Of a stretch of 64,000 bases of DNA, positions 27,052-35,789 are shown in pieces. The DNA lies in NCBI RefSeq assembly GCF_051912845.1, contig NZ_JBNCBU010000001.1, positions 1,116,001 to 1,180,000 of the forward strand. The letters are read 5' to 3'. The position numbers and the translations under genes are program-made. A model generated the notes under the pieces. That model had not been told where the DNA came from and searched no databases. It saw only the letters and a list, made by a program, of their open reading frames with translations. Each line of letters begins with the position of its first letter. The first letter of the stretch is position 1. This DNA is from Tsuneonella sediminis. GTDB taxonomy: Bacteria > Pseudomonadota > Alphaproteobacteria > Sphingomonadales > Sphingomonadaceae.

Positions 27052-28551
27052 ATGTTCCCACGCCTCTTGGCGGTTTCGGCCGCGCTCGCAATCGCCCTTC
27101 CCCCGACCGGCCTGGCCGCCGAGGATGACAAGCCAAAGGCTGCCTCCTCGGCAAAGGACTACCAGGCGAACCGCGCCTCGAAGGCCCTCAGCGGCACGTT
27201 CGGCGGGCGCACGATGCGCTACACCGCAACGGTCGAGGAGCAGGTCCTCAAGGACGAGCAGGACATCCCCAAGGCCGCGATCGTCACTTCCGCCTACGTC
27301 GCCGAGCCGCGCGATCCCTCGCGTCCGGTCACGTTCATGTTCAACGGCGGCCCCGGGTCGGGATCGGTCTGGCTGCAGATGGGCGCGTTCGGGCCCAAGC
27401 GGGTGGCGATACCCAGCGACGCCCGCGATGACGGCGCTCCCCCTTACCCGATCCTCGACAACCCTGATTCGTTGCTCGACGTCACCGATCTCGTGTTCAT
27501 CGATCCGGTGGGCACGGGCTTCAGCCACACGATCGGCGACACCAAGGGCGAGGAGTACTGGGGCGTGACCAAGGACGCCAAGTCGGTCGCGCAGGTCATC
27601 CGCCAGTGGCTCGATGCCAACGGCCGCTGGAACAGCCCGAAATACCTGGGCGGCGAGAGCTACGGCACGACCCGCTCGGCAGCGGTCGTCAACGAGCTCG
27701 AAGGCGGGTACAACGACGTCGCGCTGAACGGCGTGATCCTGATCTCCACCGTGCTCGACTTCGGCGCGGGAGCCGAAACCGAGGGCGCCGAACTCGGATA
27801 CATCACCACGCTGCCGACCATGGCAGCGACCGCGCTCTACCACGGCAAGGCGAGTGCCCCGTCGGTCGAAGCCTTCGTCGAGGAAGCGCGGCGGTTCGCG
27901 ATCGGTCCCTATGCGACGTATCTGCTCAAGGGGCAGAACGCCCCCGCTGCCGAGCGCGCCGCGGTGCGCGCGGAACTTGCGCGGTTCACCGGCCTGTCCG
28001 AGACGTTTCTCGACCGTGCGGACCTGCGGGTATCGAGCGGGCGTTTCTACAAGGAGCTGCTGCGCGACCGGGCGTTGACCGTCGGTCGGCTCGACAGCCG
28101 CTATACCGGAACCGATTACGACGCCGCCGGCGAAACACCCGACAACGACCCCAGCTTCTACGGGATCGACGCCGGCTACACCGCGGCGATCAACGCGTGG
28201 ATGCGCGACGGAATCGGCTACAAGACCGACCGCCGGTACGTGACCATCGGCGGGGTCGGTGACTGGGACTGGCGCCTGCGCGGCGGGCGCGACACCAACG
28301 CCTACCTGACGGTGGCCCCCTATCTTGGCCGGGCCATGCGCGAGAATTCGGGGATGCGCATCTTCGTGGGCCAGGGCTGGTACGACTTCGCCACCCCGTT
28401 CTTCGCCGCCGAATACGCGCTCTCCCGCACCGGCTTCCCGCAGGACCGCATCGAGTACCAGTACTACGATTCGGGTCACATGATGTACATCCGCGACGAG
28501 GACCGCCGGAAGCTTTCGGCGGACCTGCGCGCATTCATCCGCGCCCGGTGA
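27052..28551 (+). CDS. S10 family serine carboxypeptidase, exported
   Basis: 499-residue peptidase of the S10 (serine carboxypeptidase) family. It has a signal peptide to about residue 23 (ALPPTGLAAE), the oxyanion segment FNGGPGSGSVW, nucleophile Ser203 in GGESYGTTR, Asp in GWYDFATPF and His in SGHMMYIR. It is predicted to be periplasmic and to cleave C-terminal residues from peptides. Bacterial S10 enzymes of this type are frequent in Sphingomonadales. The following gene starts inside its stop codon (GTGA), which implies coupling. Confidence 0.92.
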   Translation: MFPRLLAVSAALAIALPPTGLAAEDDKPKAASSAKDYQANRASKALSGTFGGRTMRYTATVEEQVLKDEQDIPKAAIVTSAYVAEPRDPSRPVTFMFNGGPGSGSVWLQMGAFGPKRVAIPSDARDDGAPPYPILDNPDSLLDVTDLVFIDPVGTGFSHTIGDTKGEEYWGVTKDAKSVAQVIRQWLDANGRWNSPKYLGGESYGTTRSAAVVNELEGGYNDVALNGVILISTVLDFGAGAETEGAELGYITTLPTMAATALYHGKASAPSVEAFVEEARRFAIGPYATYLLKGQNAPAAERAAVRAELARFTGLSETFLDRADLRVSSGRFYKELLRDRALTVGRLDSRYTGTDYDAAGETPDNDPSFYGIDAGYTAAINAWMRDGIGYKTDRRYVTIGGVGDWDWRLRGGRDTNAYLTVAPYLGRAMRENSGMRIFVGQGWYDFATPFFAAEYALSRTGFPQDRIEYQYYDSGHMMYIRDEDRRKLSADLRAFIRAR

Positions 28552-29144
28552 AACACTCAGCGTTCCTTGTCCTGGCCGCGCTCGCCGCGTGCCGTCCGCC
28601 CGCGAGCGACCGCTACGTCGAGCGGATCGCGCTCGATGACGCGCGCGCCGGACCCACGGTCATGAAAACCTCACCCGATACCGAGGGCGCCATATGGGCG
28701 TCGAGCGGCGGACCCGGGCGCATCGTCTTCGGCCACCCCGGCAAGCCGCCACTGCTCGCGATCGAGTGCGCGGGCGACGGAGCCCTGGTCAAGGTCACCC
28801 GGTTCGCCCCGACCGATGCGCGTGCCAAAGGAATGATGGCGCTGATCGGCAACGGACACGTCGAACGGCTCAAGGTCGACGCGCTCGAGGTGGGCGGCCA
28901 GCGCGGCTGGCTGTGGCAGGGCCGGTTCGAGCCGGCCGACCCGCGGCTCGACGCGCTGACCGGAACCAGGAAACTCGAACTGACGATACCGGGCGCGGGC
29001 ACGCTGGCGCTGCCGGGAAGCCCGCGGCCGGGTGAACTGATCGAGCGCTGCCGCCGGCTGGGCTCGCCCGAGGCTAGCGGGTCTCTGCCCTCCAAGGCGC
29101 CCGACCTGCCTCCCGAGCAGTCGACGACGCGCCCGCCAGCCTGA
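28548..29144 (+). CDS. Hypothetical lipoprotein coupled to the S10 peptidase
   Basis: 198-residue protein not assigned to a family. It starts at GTG 28548, overlapping the upstream stop by four bases. The leader (KHSAFLVLAALAAC) ends in a lipobox LAAC, so it is probably membrane-anchored. The body contains GRIVFGHPGKPPLLAIECAGDG and GAGTLALPGSPRPGELIERCR, and the C-terminus is Pro/Ser-rich. Its last 71 bp overlap the convergent dsbD 3' end. Tight coupling suggests a function with the peptidase, but this is inference. Confidence 0.72.
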   Translation: MKHSAFLVLAALAACRPPASDRYVERIALDDARAGPTVMKTSPDTEGAIWASSGGPGRIVFGHPGKPPLLAIECAGDGALVKVTRFAPTDARAKGMMALIGNGHVERLKVDALEVGGQRGWLWQGRFEPADPRLDALTGTRKLELTIPGAGTLALPGSPRPGELIERCRRLGSPEASGSLPSKAPDLPPEQSTTRPPA

Positions 29145-31167
29145 CGAGATCGTCCGCGGCAAGGACCTGCGGCAGGACCTCGGCCTGCGCGCCCGGCGCA
29201 TACCACAGGTAGAGCGGCACGCCTGCGGCACCGTGGCGCGACAGGAACCGGGTGATCTCGGGATCGCGGCGCGTCCAGTCACCGACCAGCGCGACCACTC
29301 CCGCCTTTTCGAACGCGGCTTTCGTTGCCTCGCGCTCGATCGCCACGCGCTCGTTGACCTTGCACGTGAGGCACCAGTCGGCGGTGAACCATACGAACAC
29401 CGGCTTGCCCCCGGCCCTCGCCGCGGCGAGGCGCGTTTCGCTGAATGGCCGGGCAGCGATGAATTCGCCTTCGAGACCGCTGTCCGCTCCCGGAGCGCCG
29501 GTGTCGATCCGCGACAGGGCAAGGACCGACCCCGCGACTAGCAGAGCGAGCATCGCCAGAGCGGTTCCGCCGACCGGACGGCCGGCCCGCTGGCGCCTGC
29601 CGACGAAGAGGAGCACGGCGACCGACGCCGCGGCCAGCGCGAGCGCGAGCAGGGCGAACGCGTCTCCTCCCAGCCGCCAGCACAGCCATACCAGCGCCAG
29701 CGCGGTCAGCCCCATCGGCAGCGCCATCCAGCGGCGGAAGCGGTCCATCCACGGCCCCGGGCGCGGAAGCATCCGCCTGAGGGGAGGTACGAATCCGAGC
29801 AGCAGGAACGGCAGGGCAAGGCCCAGCCCCAGGGCCGCGAACAGCACGATCGCCTCGATCGCCGGAAGCAGTAGCGCCGCGCCCATCGCCGCGGCCATGA
29901 ACGGCCCTGTGCACGGGGTCGCGACGAACGCGGCGAGGAGGCCGGTCGCGAACGCGCTCGCCGGTTCTCCTCCGCGCGTGATCGATAGCGCGGGCAGCTC
30001 ATACAGACCTGCGAGGTTCGCGGTGATCGCGGTCGCCAGTACGAGCAGGCCCACGACCACCGCCGGTTCCTGGAGCTGGAAGGCCCAGCCGACCATCTCC
30101 CCCGCCGAGCGCAGCGCCAGCAGCAGGACGCCTAGCATGACGGTCGCAAGGATCACGCCGGCGGAATAGGCGAGCCCCTCGGCGCGGGCCTTGGCATCGC
30201 TTTCGCCCGCGCGCGCGAGGCTCAACGCCTTGAGGCTGAGGATCGGGAACACGCAGGGCATGACGTTGAGCAGCAGCCCGCCCGCGAGCGCGCCGAGAAG
30301 AAGCAGCCAGAGCGGCGCGATGCTCTCCTGCCCACCCGCCTGGCGCAGCGGCGCGCTGCCGGCCGGAACGGGCCCCTCGTGCGCGGCGAAACGCACGCCG
30401 TCGCCGTCACCGAACGCGAGGATTCCCCCGATCTCGTCCGGCACCACGGCCTCGCGCGCGAGCGGGAGTTCGGCGATCAGCAGGTCCCCGTCGGTCGAGA
30501 AGGTCTGGATCCCGGCATACTCGACTAGGTCGCGCTCGCCGACGAAGACGTGAGGCCGACCGACCGCCATCGAGGCGGGGATCGGGATCGCGATCGTCAG
30601 TCGTCCGCTGCGGACCGCAAACCGCGCAGGCTGGTCGAGCAGCGCCGGGATTGCCGCGCGCCACGTGTCGAACGTGCGTCCCGGCGACGCCTTGGCCGGG
30701 TCCAGCGTCAGGCGCGCCTGTTCGGGCACGCAGATCTCGTCGGTACAGGCGAGCCACTGCGCGTCGACCGCGACCGGTGCGGACGCGCGGGCTTCCGACG
30801 CGGGAGCGACCGCGACGTCGACGAGCACCGCGTAAGGTCCCTTGTACACGTGGTTCATCAACCCGCCGATCACGAGCTTCGTCGGCACGGGGTACTGCGG
30901 TTCGCCCGCGGTCCAGCCCGCGGGAAGATCCCAGTCGAGCTCCATTCCGTACCCGGCATCCCCCGGGTTCTTCCAGTAACCGTGCCAGCCCGGCTCGGGA
31001 TCGAACCGGATCGCAAGCGTGAGCGGCTTGCCCGGGATCGCGGGTCCTTCGGCCACGAGCTCCGCCGCGATGTGCGTCGGCCGGTCCTGCGCGAAGGCGA
31101 GCCCCGGGACGAGCGCGCACAGCAGCACGCAGATCGCGGCCAGCAGAGGCATTGTCCTTGCGCGCAT
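29074..31167 (-). CDS. dsbD: Thiol:disulfide interchange protein DsbD-like
   Basis: 697-residue inner-membrane reductant conduit. It has a signal peptide (to about residue 26) and an N-terminal periplasmic domain with a CTDEIC cysteine pair (about 150). The membrane domain of about eight helices carries the cysteines in NVMPCVFPI and ATPCTGPF. The C-terminal thioredoxin-like domain contains WFTADWCLTCK. It transfers electrons from cytoplasmic thioredoxin to periplasmic disulfides, used for isomerases or cytochrome c maturation. The start is ATG 31167; it is divergent from the monooxygenase with 28 bp between. The 3' end overlaps the opposing lipoprotein gene. Confidence 0.92.
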   Translation of the reverse strand: MRARTMPLLAAICVLLCALVPGLAFAQDRPTHIAAELVAEGPAIPGKPLTLAIRFDPEPGWHGYWKNPGDAGYGMELDWDLPAGWTAGEPQYPVPTKLVIGGLMNHVYKGPYAVLVDVAVAPASEARASAPVAVDAQWLACTDEICVPEQARLTLDPAKASPGRTFDTWRAAIPALLDQPARFAVRSGRLTIAIPIPASMAVGRPHVFVGERDLVEYAGIQTFSTDGDLLIAELPLAREAVVPDEIGGILAFGDGDGVRFAAHEGPVPAGSAPLRQAGGQESIAPLWLLLLGALAGGLLLNVMPCVFPILSLKALSLARAGESDAKARAEGLAYSAGVILATVMLGVLLLALRSAGEMVGWAFQLQEPAVVVGLLVLATAITANLAGLYELPALSITRGGEPASAFATGLLAAFVATPCTGPFMAAAMGAALLLPAIEAIVLFAALGLGLALPFLLLGFVPPLRRMLPRPGPWMDRFRRWMALPMGLTALALVWLCWRLGGDAFALLALALAAASVAVLLFVGRRQRAGRPVGGTALAMLALLVAGSVLALSRIDTGAPGADSGLEGEFIAARPFSETRLAAARAGGKPVFVWFTADWCLTCKVNERVAIEREATKAAFEKAGVVALVGDWTRRDPEITRFLSRHGAAGVPLYLWYAPGAQAEVLPQVLAADDLVRLAGASSTAREAGRAPWRAETR

Positions 31168-31195
31168 CGTGGCGCTCGCTCTAGGGCCCGTGCCT

Positions 31196-32410
31196 ATGGA
31201 CGACAAGCGCGACCTCGTGATCCTCGGTGGTGGCCTGGTGGGCATGACGCTCGCACTCAGCGCAGCCTGCAAAGGCATTTCCAGCCATGTCGTGGACCGC
31301 GCGGACCCGGCCGACCTGACCGCCGAAGGGTTTGACGGACGGGCCTCGGCGATCTCGACCGCGAGCTGGAACCTGTTCTCGAACATCGGCCTTGCGGCAG
31401 GCCTCGAGCCGTTCGCCTGCCCGATCGAGCGGATCGCGGTCAGCGATCAGCTGAAGCCGGGCCGGATCGATTTCGTGCCCGCGCCCGAGGACGGCTCGCT
31501 CGGGCGGATGTTCGAGAACCGCCGCCTGCGGCTCGCCCTCTTCGAGGCCGCCGAGCGCGAACCGCTCATCGCGTTCCATCCGCGCAGCGAAGTTGTCGCA
31601 AGGGTTCGCGGGCCGCACGGCGTCACCGTCCGGCTCGCCGACGGGCGCGATCTGGCGGGCAGCCTGATGGTCGCTGCCGAAGGGCGCCGGTCTCCCACGC
31701 GCGAGGAGGCCGGTCTCGCCGTCGCGACATGGGACTATCGTCACCGCGCGATCATCGCGTCGCTGGTTCATGAACGCCCGCACGAGGGTACCGCGTGGGA
31801 AATCTTCTGGCCGGCCGGGCCCTTCGCGCTGCTGCCGATGCTGGACGACGCCGAGGGACGGCACCGCAGCGCGCTGGTCTGGACGGTCGACGAAAAGGAC
31901 GCCGCAGGCACGCTCAAGCTCGGCGAGCGCGCGTTCCACGCCGAAGTGGTCAAGCGGATGGGCGATGTGCTCGGCATGGTGAGCGGGATCGGCCCGCGCT
32001 CGTCGTTCCCGCTGGGTTTTCACCATACCGCCCGCATCGTCGGCGACCGGCTCGCGCTGGTCGGCGATGCCGCCCACGGAATTCACCCGATCGCGGGCCA
32101 GGGCCTCAACCTGGGCCTGCGCGACGTCGGCGCGCTGGTCGAGGTGATCGCGGAAGGGATGCGCCTCGGGCTCGAGCCGGGCGATGCGCAGCTGCTCGAC
32201 CGCTACGAGCGCTGGCGCGGGCTCGATGCGTTCTCGGTGGCGCTGGCGACCGACGGCTTGACGCGGCTGTTCGGCGTGCCGGGCCGAACGGCCAGCGCGG
32301 TGCGGCGTCTCGGCATGGCCGGGGTGCAGCGACTGGCGCCGCTCAAGACATGGTTCATGGACGAGGCCCGGGGCGTATCGGGCGCCCTGCCAAACCTTCT
32401 CAAGGGCTAG
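31196..32410 (+). CDS. FAD-dependent monooxygenase, UbiH/Coq6 family
   Basis: 404-residue flavoprotein hydroxylase probably acting in ubiquinone biosynthesis. It has the Rossmann FAD motif DLVILGGGLVGMTLALSAACKG near the N-terminus and the second FAD motif LALVGDAAHGIHPIAGQGLNLGLRDV (about residues 285-310), including GD and the HPIAGQG hallmark of UbiH/UbiF/Coq6. Which ring position it hydroxylates cannot be told. The stop overlaps the convergent radC stop. Confidence 0.92.
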   Translation: MDDKRDLVILGGGLVGMTLALSAACKGISSHVVDRADPADLTAEGFDGRASAISTASWNLFSNIGLAAGLEPFACPIERIAVSDQLKPGRIDFVPAPEDGSLGRMFENRRLRLALFEAAEREPLIAFHPRSEVVARVRGPHGVTVRLADGRDLAGSLMVAAEGRRSPTREEAGLAVATWDYRHRAIIASLVHERPHEGTAWEIFWPAGPFALLPMLDDAEGRHRSALVWTVDEKDAAGTLKLGERAFHAEVVKRMGDVLGMVSGIGPRSSFPLGFHHTARIVGDRLALVGDAAHGIHPIAGQGLNLGLRDVGALVEVIAEGMRLGLEPGDAQLLDRYERWRGLDAFSVALATDGLTRLFGVPGRTASAVRRLGMAGVQRLAPLKTWFMDEARGVSGALPNLLKG

Positions 32411-32991
32411 AGACAGCCTCCTGCGCGCATGCTGTAGACGCTGCGCCGGGTCACGATCAGGTGATCGATAAGGTCGATCTCGAGAGCGGCCGCAATGTTG
32501 CCGATCTGGCGCGTGGCGGCGATGTCCTCCGCGCTGGGGCGGCAGATGCCGGAAGGATGGTTATGCGCGAGGAGAAAGCCCGCCGCGCCGAGCGCTATTG
32601 CACGCTCTATCAGCGGTCGGGCGCGCGCCACGATCCGGCCGCGGGTGCCCTCGCACACGGTCTCGTCGGCGAGATATCCTCGGCCGGCGTCGCAGTAGAT
32701 GGCGTGCAACCGCTCGGTCTCCCCGGCGGTGAGGCGCGAGCGCAGGTAACGGTGCAGCGAGGGGTCCCCCCCATCGACCTGCGCACGGACCAGATCCTCG
32801 TCGAGCGCGGCCTCGCACAGACGCCGCGCGCCCGCTATCGCCGCGCAGGCGGCCTCGTGCGCGCCGGCGGCCTCGCGCAGCTGCGCCGGGCTCGCCGCCA
32901 TCACGCGGGCGAGCGATCCGAAACGGCCGATCAGCCGCTGCGCAAGGTCGGGGGCGCCTTCCCCGGCAAATGGCTCGAGAAGTTCCGCCAC
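32407..32991 (-). CDS. radC: RadC family JAB/MPN-domain protein
   Basis: About 194 residues with an N-terminal helix-hairpin-helix remnant (DLAQRLIGRFGSLARVMAASPAQL) and a C-terminal JAB/MPN metallo domain with the JAMM signature HNHPSG followed by SAED. RadC is conserved, but its role in DNA repair is disputed. The N-terminus is shorter than the usual roughly 220 residues and no ATG is available in frame. GTG 32991 (VVAELLEPFAGEG) is the most likely start, within the 3' end of the upstream membrane-protein gene. Confidence 0.86.
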   Translation of the reverse strand: MAELLEPFAGEGAPDLAQRLIGRFGSLARVMAASPAQLREAAGAHEAACAAIAGARRLCEAALDEDLVRAQVDGGDPSLHRYLRSRLTAGETERLHAIYCDAGRGYLADETVCEGTRGRIVARARPLIERAIALGAAGFLLAHNHPSGICRPSAEDIAATRQIGNIAAALEIDLIDHLIVTRRSVYSMRAGGCL

Positions 32992-33443
32992 GACCGATAG
33001 CGGCCGTGGCGCCGGACGCGCCGGTGGTGCGCCCAGATGCCCAGCGCCAGCACCACAATCTGCCCATACGAGGGGCCGATGTACATCACGAGGTAGGCTA
33101 TCGCTGCCGTGCCGTGCGTCACCTCGCGCGACAGATGCGCGAGCATGGCCAGGAGCTGGAGAGCGGCAAACCATAGCGGGTACATCCGGTTGGCGGTAAG
33201 GGCGACGGCGAGCGATACGAGCAGCGCGACCGCATCGATGATCACGTGGCCGGTATCGGTGGTCAGGTAATCGGTATTGACGTCGAACAGGCGATGGTTG
33301 AGCGAATCGGCGACGCTGAACCACACCAGGACCCCCGCGAGCACCCGCTCGGGCCCCCCGCCCACGCGCCACGCGGCGAGGGCGAGGAGGCCGAAGACCG
33401 CGGCCTGGAGCCAGAAGCGGGTGTCGGCAAGGTTCAGGTCCAT
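32931..33443 (-). CDS. Hypothetical membrane protein
   Basis: 170-residue protein with four or five hydrophobic helices (about 10-30, 32-48, 66-84, 87-105 and 113-137) and a basic cytoplasmic tail (HHRRVRRHGRYRSWRNF). I do not recognise the family. It overlaps the proposed radC start by about 60 bp on the same strand, which suggests coupled expression. Nothing in the neighbourhood fixes its role. Confidence 0.65.
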   Translation of the reverse strand: MDLNLADTRFWLQAAVFGLLALAAWRVGGGPERVLAGVLVWFSVADSLNHRLFDVNTDYLTTDTGHVIIDAVALLVSLAVALTANRMYPLWFAALQLLAMLAHLSREVTHGTAAIAYLVMYIGPSYGQIVVLALGIWAHHRRVRRHGRYRSWRNFSSHLPGKAPPTLRSG

Positions 33444-33461
33444 TCGCGTCCCATGAGCAGG

Positions 33462-33800
33462 TTACGCGGCGACCAGGACCGGAGCGTCCTCGGCGATGGC
33501 AGAAGGCGCCACCTGGGTGTTGCCATCGCCGTCGCCGCCCATCGTCTCGCGCGCGGTCTTGCTGAGTTCGTCATGGACGCGCAGGAGGCTCGTGGACAGC
33601 GAAAGCGCCTGGCTTTCGGCCTGGGTCAGGCGCATCAGTGCCCGCTGGCCGGCATCGACGTTGACGTTGGGGTTCTGCCGCGCGCGCACCATCGCCTGCT
33701 TGAGGCGGGCGCAGGCAATCAGCACCTCGTCGCTGACGGCCTCGGCTTCGCGGATGAGCTTGCGGATGTGAAGAGCGTCCTGGTGGATCTGGTCGGTCAT
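33462..33800 (-). CDS. Hypothetical small helical protein
   Basis: 112-residue soluble protein predicted to be mainly helical: HIRKLIREAEAVSDEVLIACARLKQAMVRARQNP, then ALMRLTQAESQALSLSTSLLRVHDELSKTARE and an acidic tail. The family is not recognised. ATG 33800 is preceded by GGAA at good spacing. An alternative ATG at 33833 overlaps the stop of the upstream regulator gene as ATGA. Linkage to that membrane-anchored LuxR-type regulator suggests they form one unit. Confidence 0.65.
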   Translation of the reverse strand: MTDQIHQDALHIRKLIREAEAVSDEVLIACARLKQAMVRARQNPNVNVDAGQRALMRLTQAESQALSLSTSLLRVHDELSKTARETMGGDGDGNTQVAPSAIAEDAPVLVAA

Positions 33801-33829
33801 GAGGATTTCCGGCGGTAGCCCGCCGGCGC

Positions 33830-34381
33830 TCATCCGGCAGGCTGGGTTGGGTTCGGGTCCAGCGAAAAACCGTCCAGAGCCTCGCTCAGCGAGAGCGATG
33901 CCGTCACCACCAGCACGATTGCGGCGACAAGGCCGAATGCGATGCCGATGATGACGGCGAGGCGAAAAAGGACGGCGTTGCCGCCATCGAGCACCCCGGG
34001 GACTACCCGGGGTTCGTTCTTCACCGACCACGGCGCCTCGATCGCAAACAGCGCGGCGTCGGAAAGAACGAACTCCCCGGGTGCGACCCGGCCACCCCTT
34101 TCGCCCGGCCCGGCATCGCCGGAAACCTGCGGATTTCTCCATGCAGAATTTCTGTAATCGGTTTCGCCCGTGATTCCCGCGTCCTCGCCGCGCCACGCGT
34201 CGACAAGGTCAGGGAGCGAATTGACCGAGAAACGCTCTTTCAGTGCGCGAACGTGCTGGTTTACCCGCGATTCGGACACGCCGACGTCGACCGCGATCGC
34301 CTTCAGCGGCAGGCGGCGATCGATTCCCTCGAGGATCGCGCGTTCGCGTTCGGTGAGCTCGGGGCGGGTCATGACCGGCAT
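33830..34381 (-). CDS. LuxR-type HTH regulator with C-terminal membrane anchor
   Basis: 183-residue one-component regulator. The N-terminal helix-turn-helix (residues 6-60: LTERERAILEGIDRRLPLKAIAVDVGVSESRVNQHVRALKERF) is of the LuxR/GerE type. It is followed by a flexible Gly/Pro-rich linker and one transmembrane helix (about 139-162, LAVIIGIAFGLVAAIVLVV) near the C-terminus. A DNA-binding domain tethered to the inner membrane by a C-terminal anchor is unusual for LuxR-type proteins and gives about 20 residues outside. The target is unknown. Confidence 0.8.
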   Translation of the reverse strand: MPVMTRPELTERERAILEGIDRRLPLKAIAVDVGVSESRVNQHVRALKERFSVNSLPDLVDAWRGEDAGITGETDYRNSAWRNPQVSGDAGPGERGGRVAPGEFVLSDAALFAIEAPWSVKNEPRVVPGVLDGGNAVLFRLAVIIGIAFGLVAAIVLVVTASLSLSEALDGFSLDPNPTQPAG

Positions 34382-34470
34382 CGTGGGTCCATGTTCCTTT
34401 GGCGGCGTCCTATACTATCCGAACGGCCCGATGACGACAACGCGCATCGGCGCGCCTGTTTCCGGCAGGT

Positions 34471-35670
34471 TCACGCCGCGCTCGCATTGATCCCGAGCGA
34501 CTGGAACCAGCGTTTCACGTTCCGCGCCGCCTGGCGCAGCCGCTGCTCGTTCTCGACCATCGCGATGCGCACGAACCCCTCGCCGTCCTCGCCGTAACCG
34601 ACGCCGGGCGCGACTGCGACCTCCGCATGGGTAAGGAGCTGCTTGGAGAATTCGAGGCTGCCCATGTCCTTCAGGGCCGGCGGAAGCGGCGCCCAGGCGA
34701 ACATCGAGGCGGGGGGCGGGGGAATGTCCCAGCCGGCCCGCCCGAACGCCTCGACCATGACGTCGCGGCGCTTCTGATAGAGCTGGCGGTTGCGCTCGAC
34801 GATGTCCTGCGGGCCATTGAGCGCTGCGCAGGCGGCCGCCTGGATCGGAGTGAACGCGCCGTAGTCGAGGTAGCTCTTGACCCGGGTCATCGCCGCGACG
34901 AGCGTCCGGTTGCCGACCGCGAAGCCCATCCGCCAACCCGCCATCGAATAGGTCTTCGACATGCTGGTGAATTCTACCGCGACGTCCTTCGCCCCCTTCA
35001 CCTGCATGATCGACGGGGTGGGGTTGCCGTCGTAGTAGAGTTCGGAATAGGCAAGGTCGGAGAGGATCCAGACCTTGTTCTCCTTCGCCCAGGCGACGAG
35101 CCGCTCGTAGAAGGCAAGGTCGACCACCTCGGCGGTGGGATTCGACGGATAGTTCACCACCAGCACGCTTGGGCGCGGAACGGTGAAATGCATCGCCTTT
35201 TCCAGGCTGCGGAAGTAGTTCTCGTCCGGCGTCGTGGGAACGCTGCGGATCGTCGCCCCGGCGATGATGAAGCCGAAGGTGTGGATCGGGTAGCTCGGGT
35301 TGGGCGCCAGCACGACGTCGCCCGGCGCAGTGATCGCGGTGGCGAGACTGGCAAGACCCTCCTTGGAGCCCATTGTGACGACCACCTCGGTCTCGGGGTC
35401 GAGATCGACCCCGAAGCGTCGGCCGTAGTAGTTCGCCTGCGCCCTGCGCAGGCCGGGAATGCCCTTCGACTGGGAATAGCCGTGCGCATCGGGCTTCATC
35501 GCCACCTCGCACAGTTTGTCGATGACGTGCTGGGGAGGCGGCAGGTCGGGATTGCCCATGCCGAGGTCGATGATGTCCTTGCCCGCAGCCCGCGCGGCGG
35601 CCCGCATGCCGTTGACTTCGGCGATGACGTAGGGCGGCAGGCGCTTGATGCGGTAGAATTCGTCGTTCAT
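34471..35670 (-). CDS. Class I/II aminotransferase, AlaC-like
   Basis: 399-residue PLP enzyme with an N-terminus MNDEFYRIKRLPPYVIAEVNGMRAAARAAGKDIIDLGMGNPD, the form seen in AlaC (glutamate-pyruvate aminotransferase) and LL-diaminopimelate aminotransferase-like proteins. PLP contacts are VVTMGSKEGLASLA, VVNYPSNPTAEV, ILSDLAYSELYYDG and the Schiff-base lysine in SMSKTYSMAGWRMG. It most probably makes alanine from pyruvate. It is divergent from phaC with 119 bp between. No operon partner is evident. Confidence 0.9.
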   Translation of the reverse strand: MNDEFYRIKRLPPYVIAEVNGMRAAARAAGKDIIDLGMGNPDLPPPQHVIDKLCEVAMKPDAHGYSQSKGIPGLRRAQANYYGRRFGVDLDPETEVVVTMGSKEGLASLATAITAPGDVVLAPNPSYPIHTFGFIIAGATIRSVPTTPDENYFRSLEKAMHFTVPRPSVLVVNYPSNPTAEVVDLAFYERLVAWAKENKVWILSDLAYSELYYDGNPTPSIMQVKGAKDVAVEFTSMSKTYSMAGWRMGFAVGNRTLVAAMTRVKSYLDYGAFTPIQAAACAALNGPQDIVERNRQLYQKRRDVMVEAFGRAGWDIPPPPASMFAWAPLPPALKDMGSLEFSKQLLTHAEVAVAPGVGYGEDGEGFVRIAMVENEQRLRQAARNVKRWFQSLGINASAA

Positions 35671-35789
35671 CGTTCTTTCGGCTTTTGTGTGGGTGGCGAC
35701 CGCGGAGCGGCTGCTGTAGGGCAATATTCCTTGCCGCGAAACCGGCAACCACGCCAAGAAGTTGCGCCAACGCTCGCGAAAGGTTCCCG

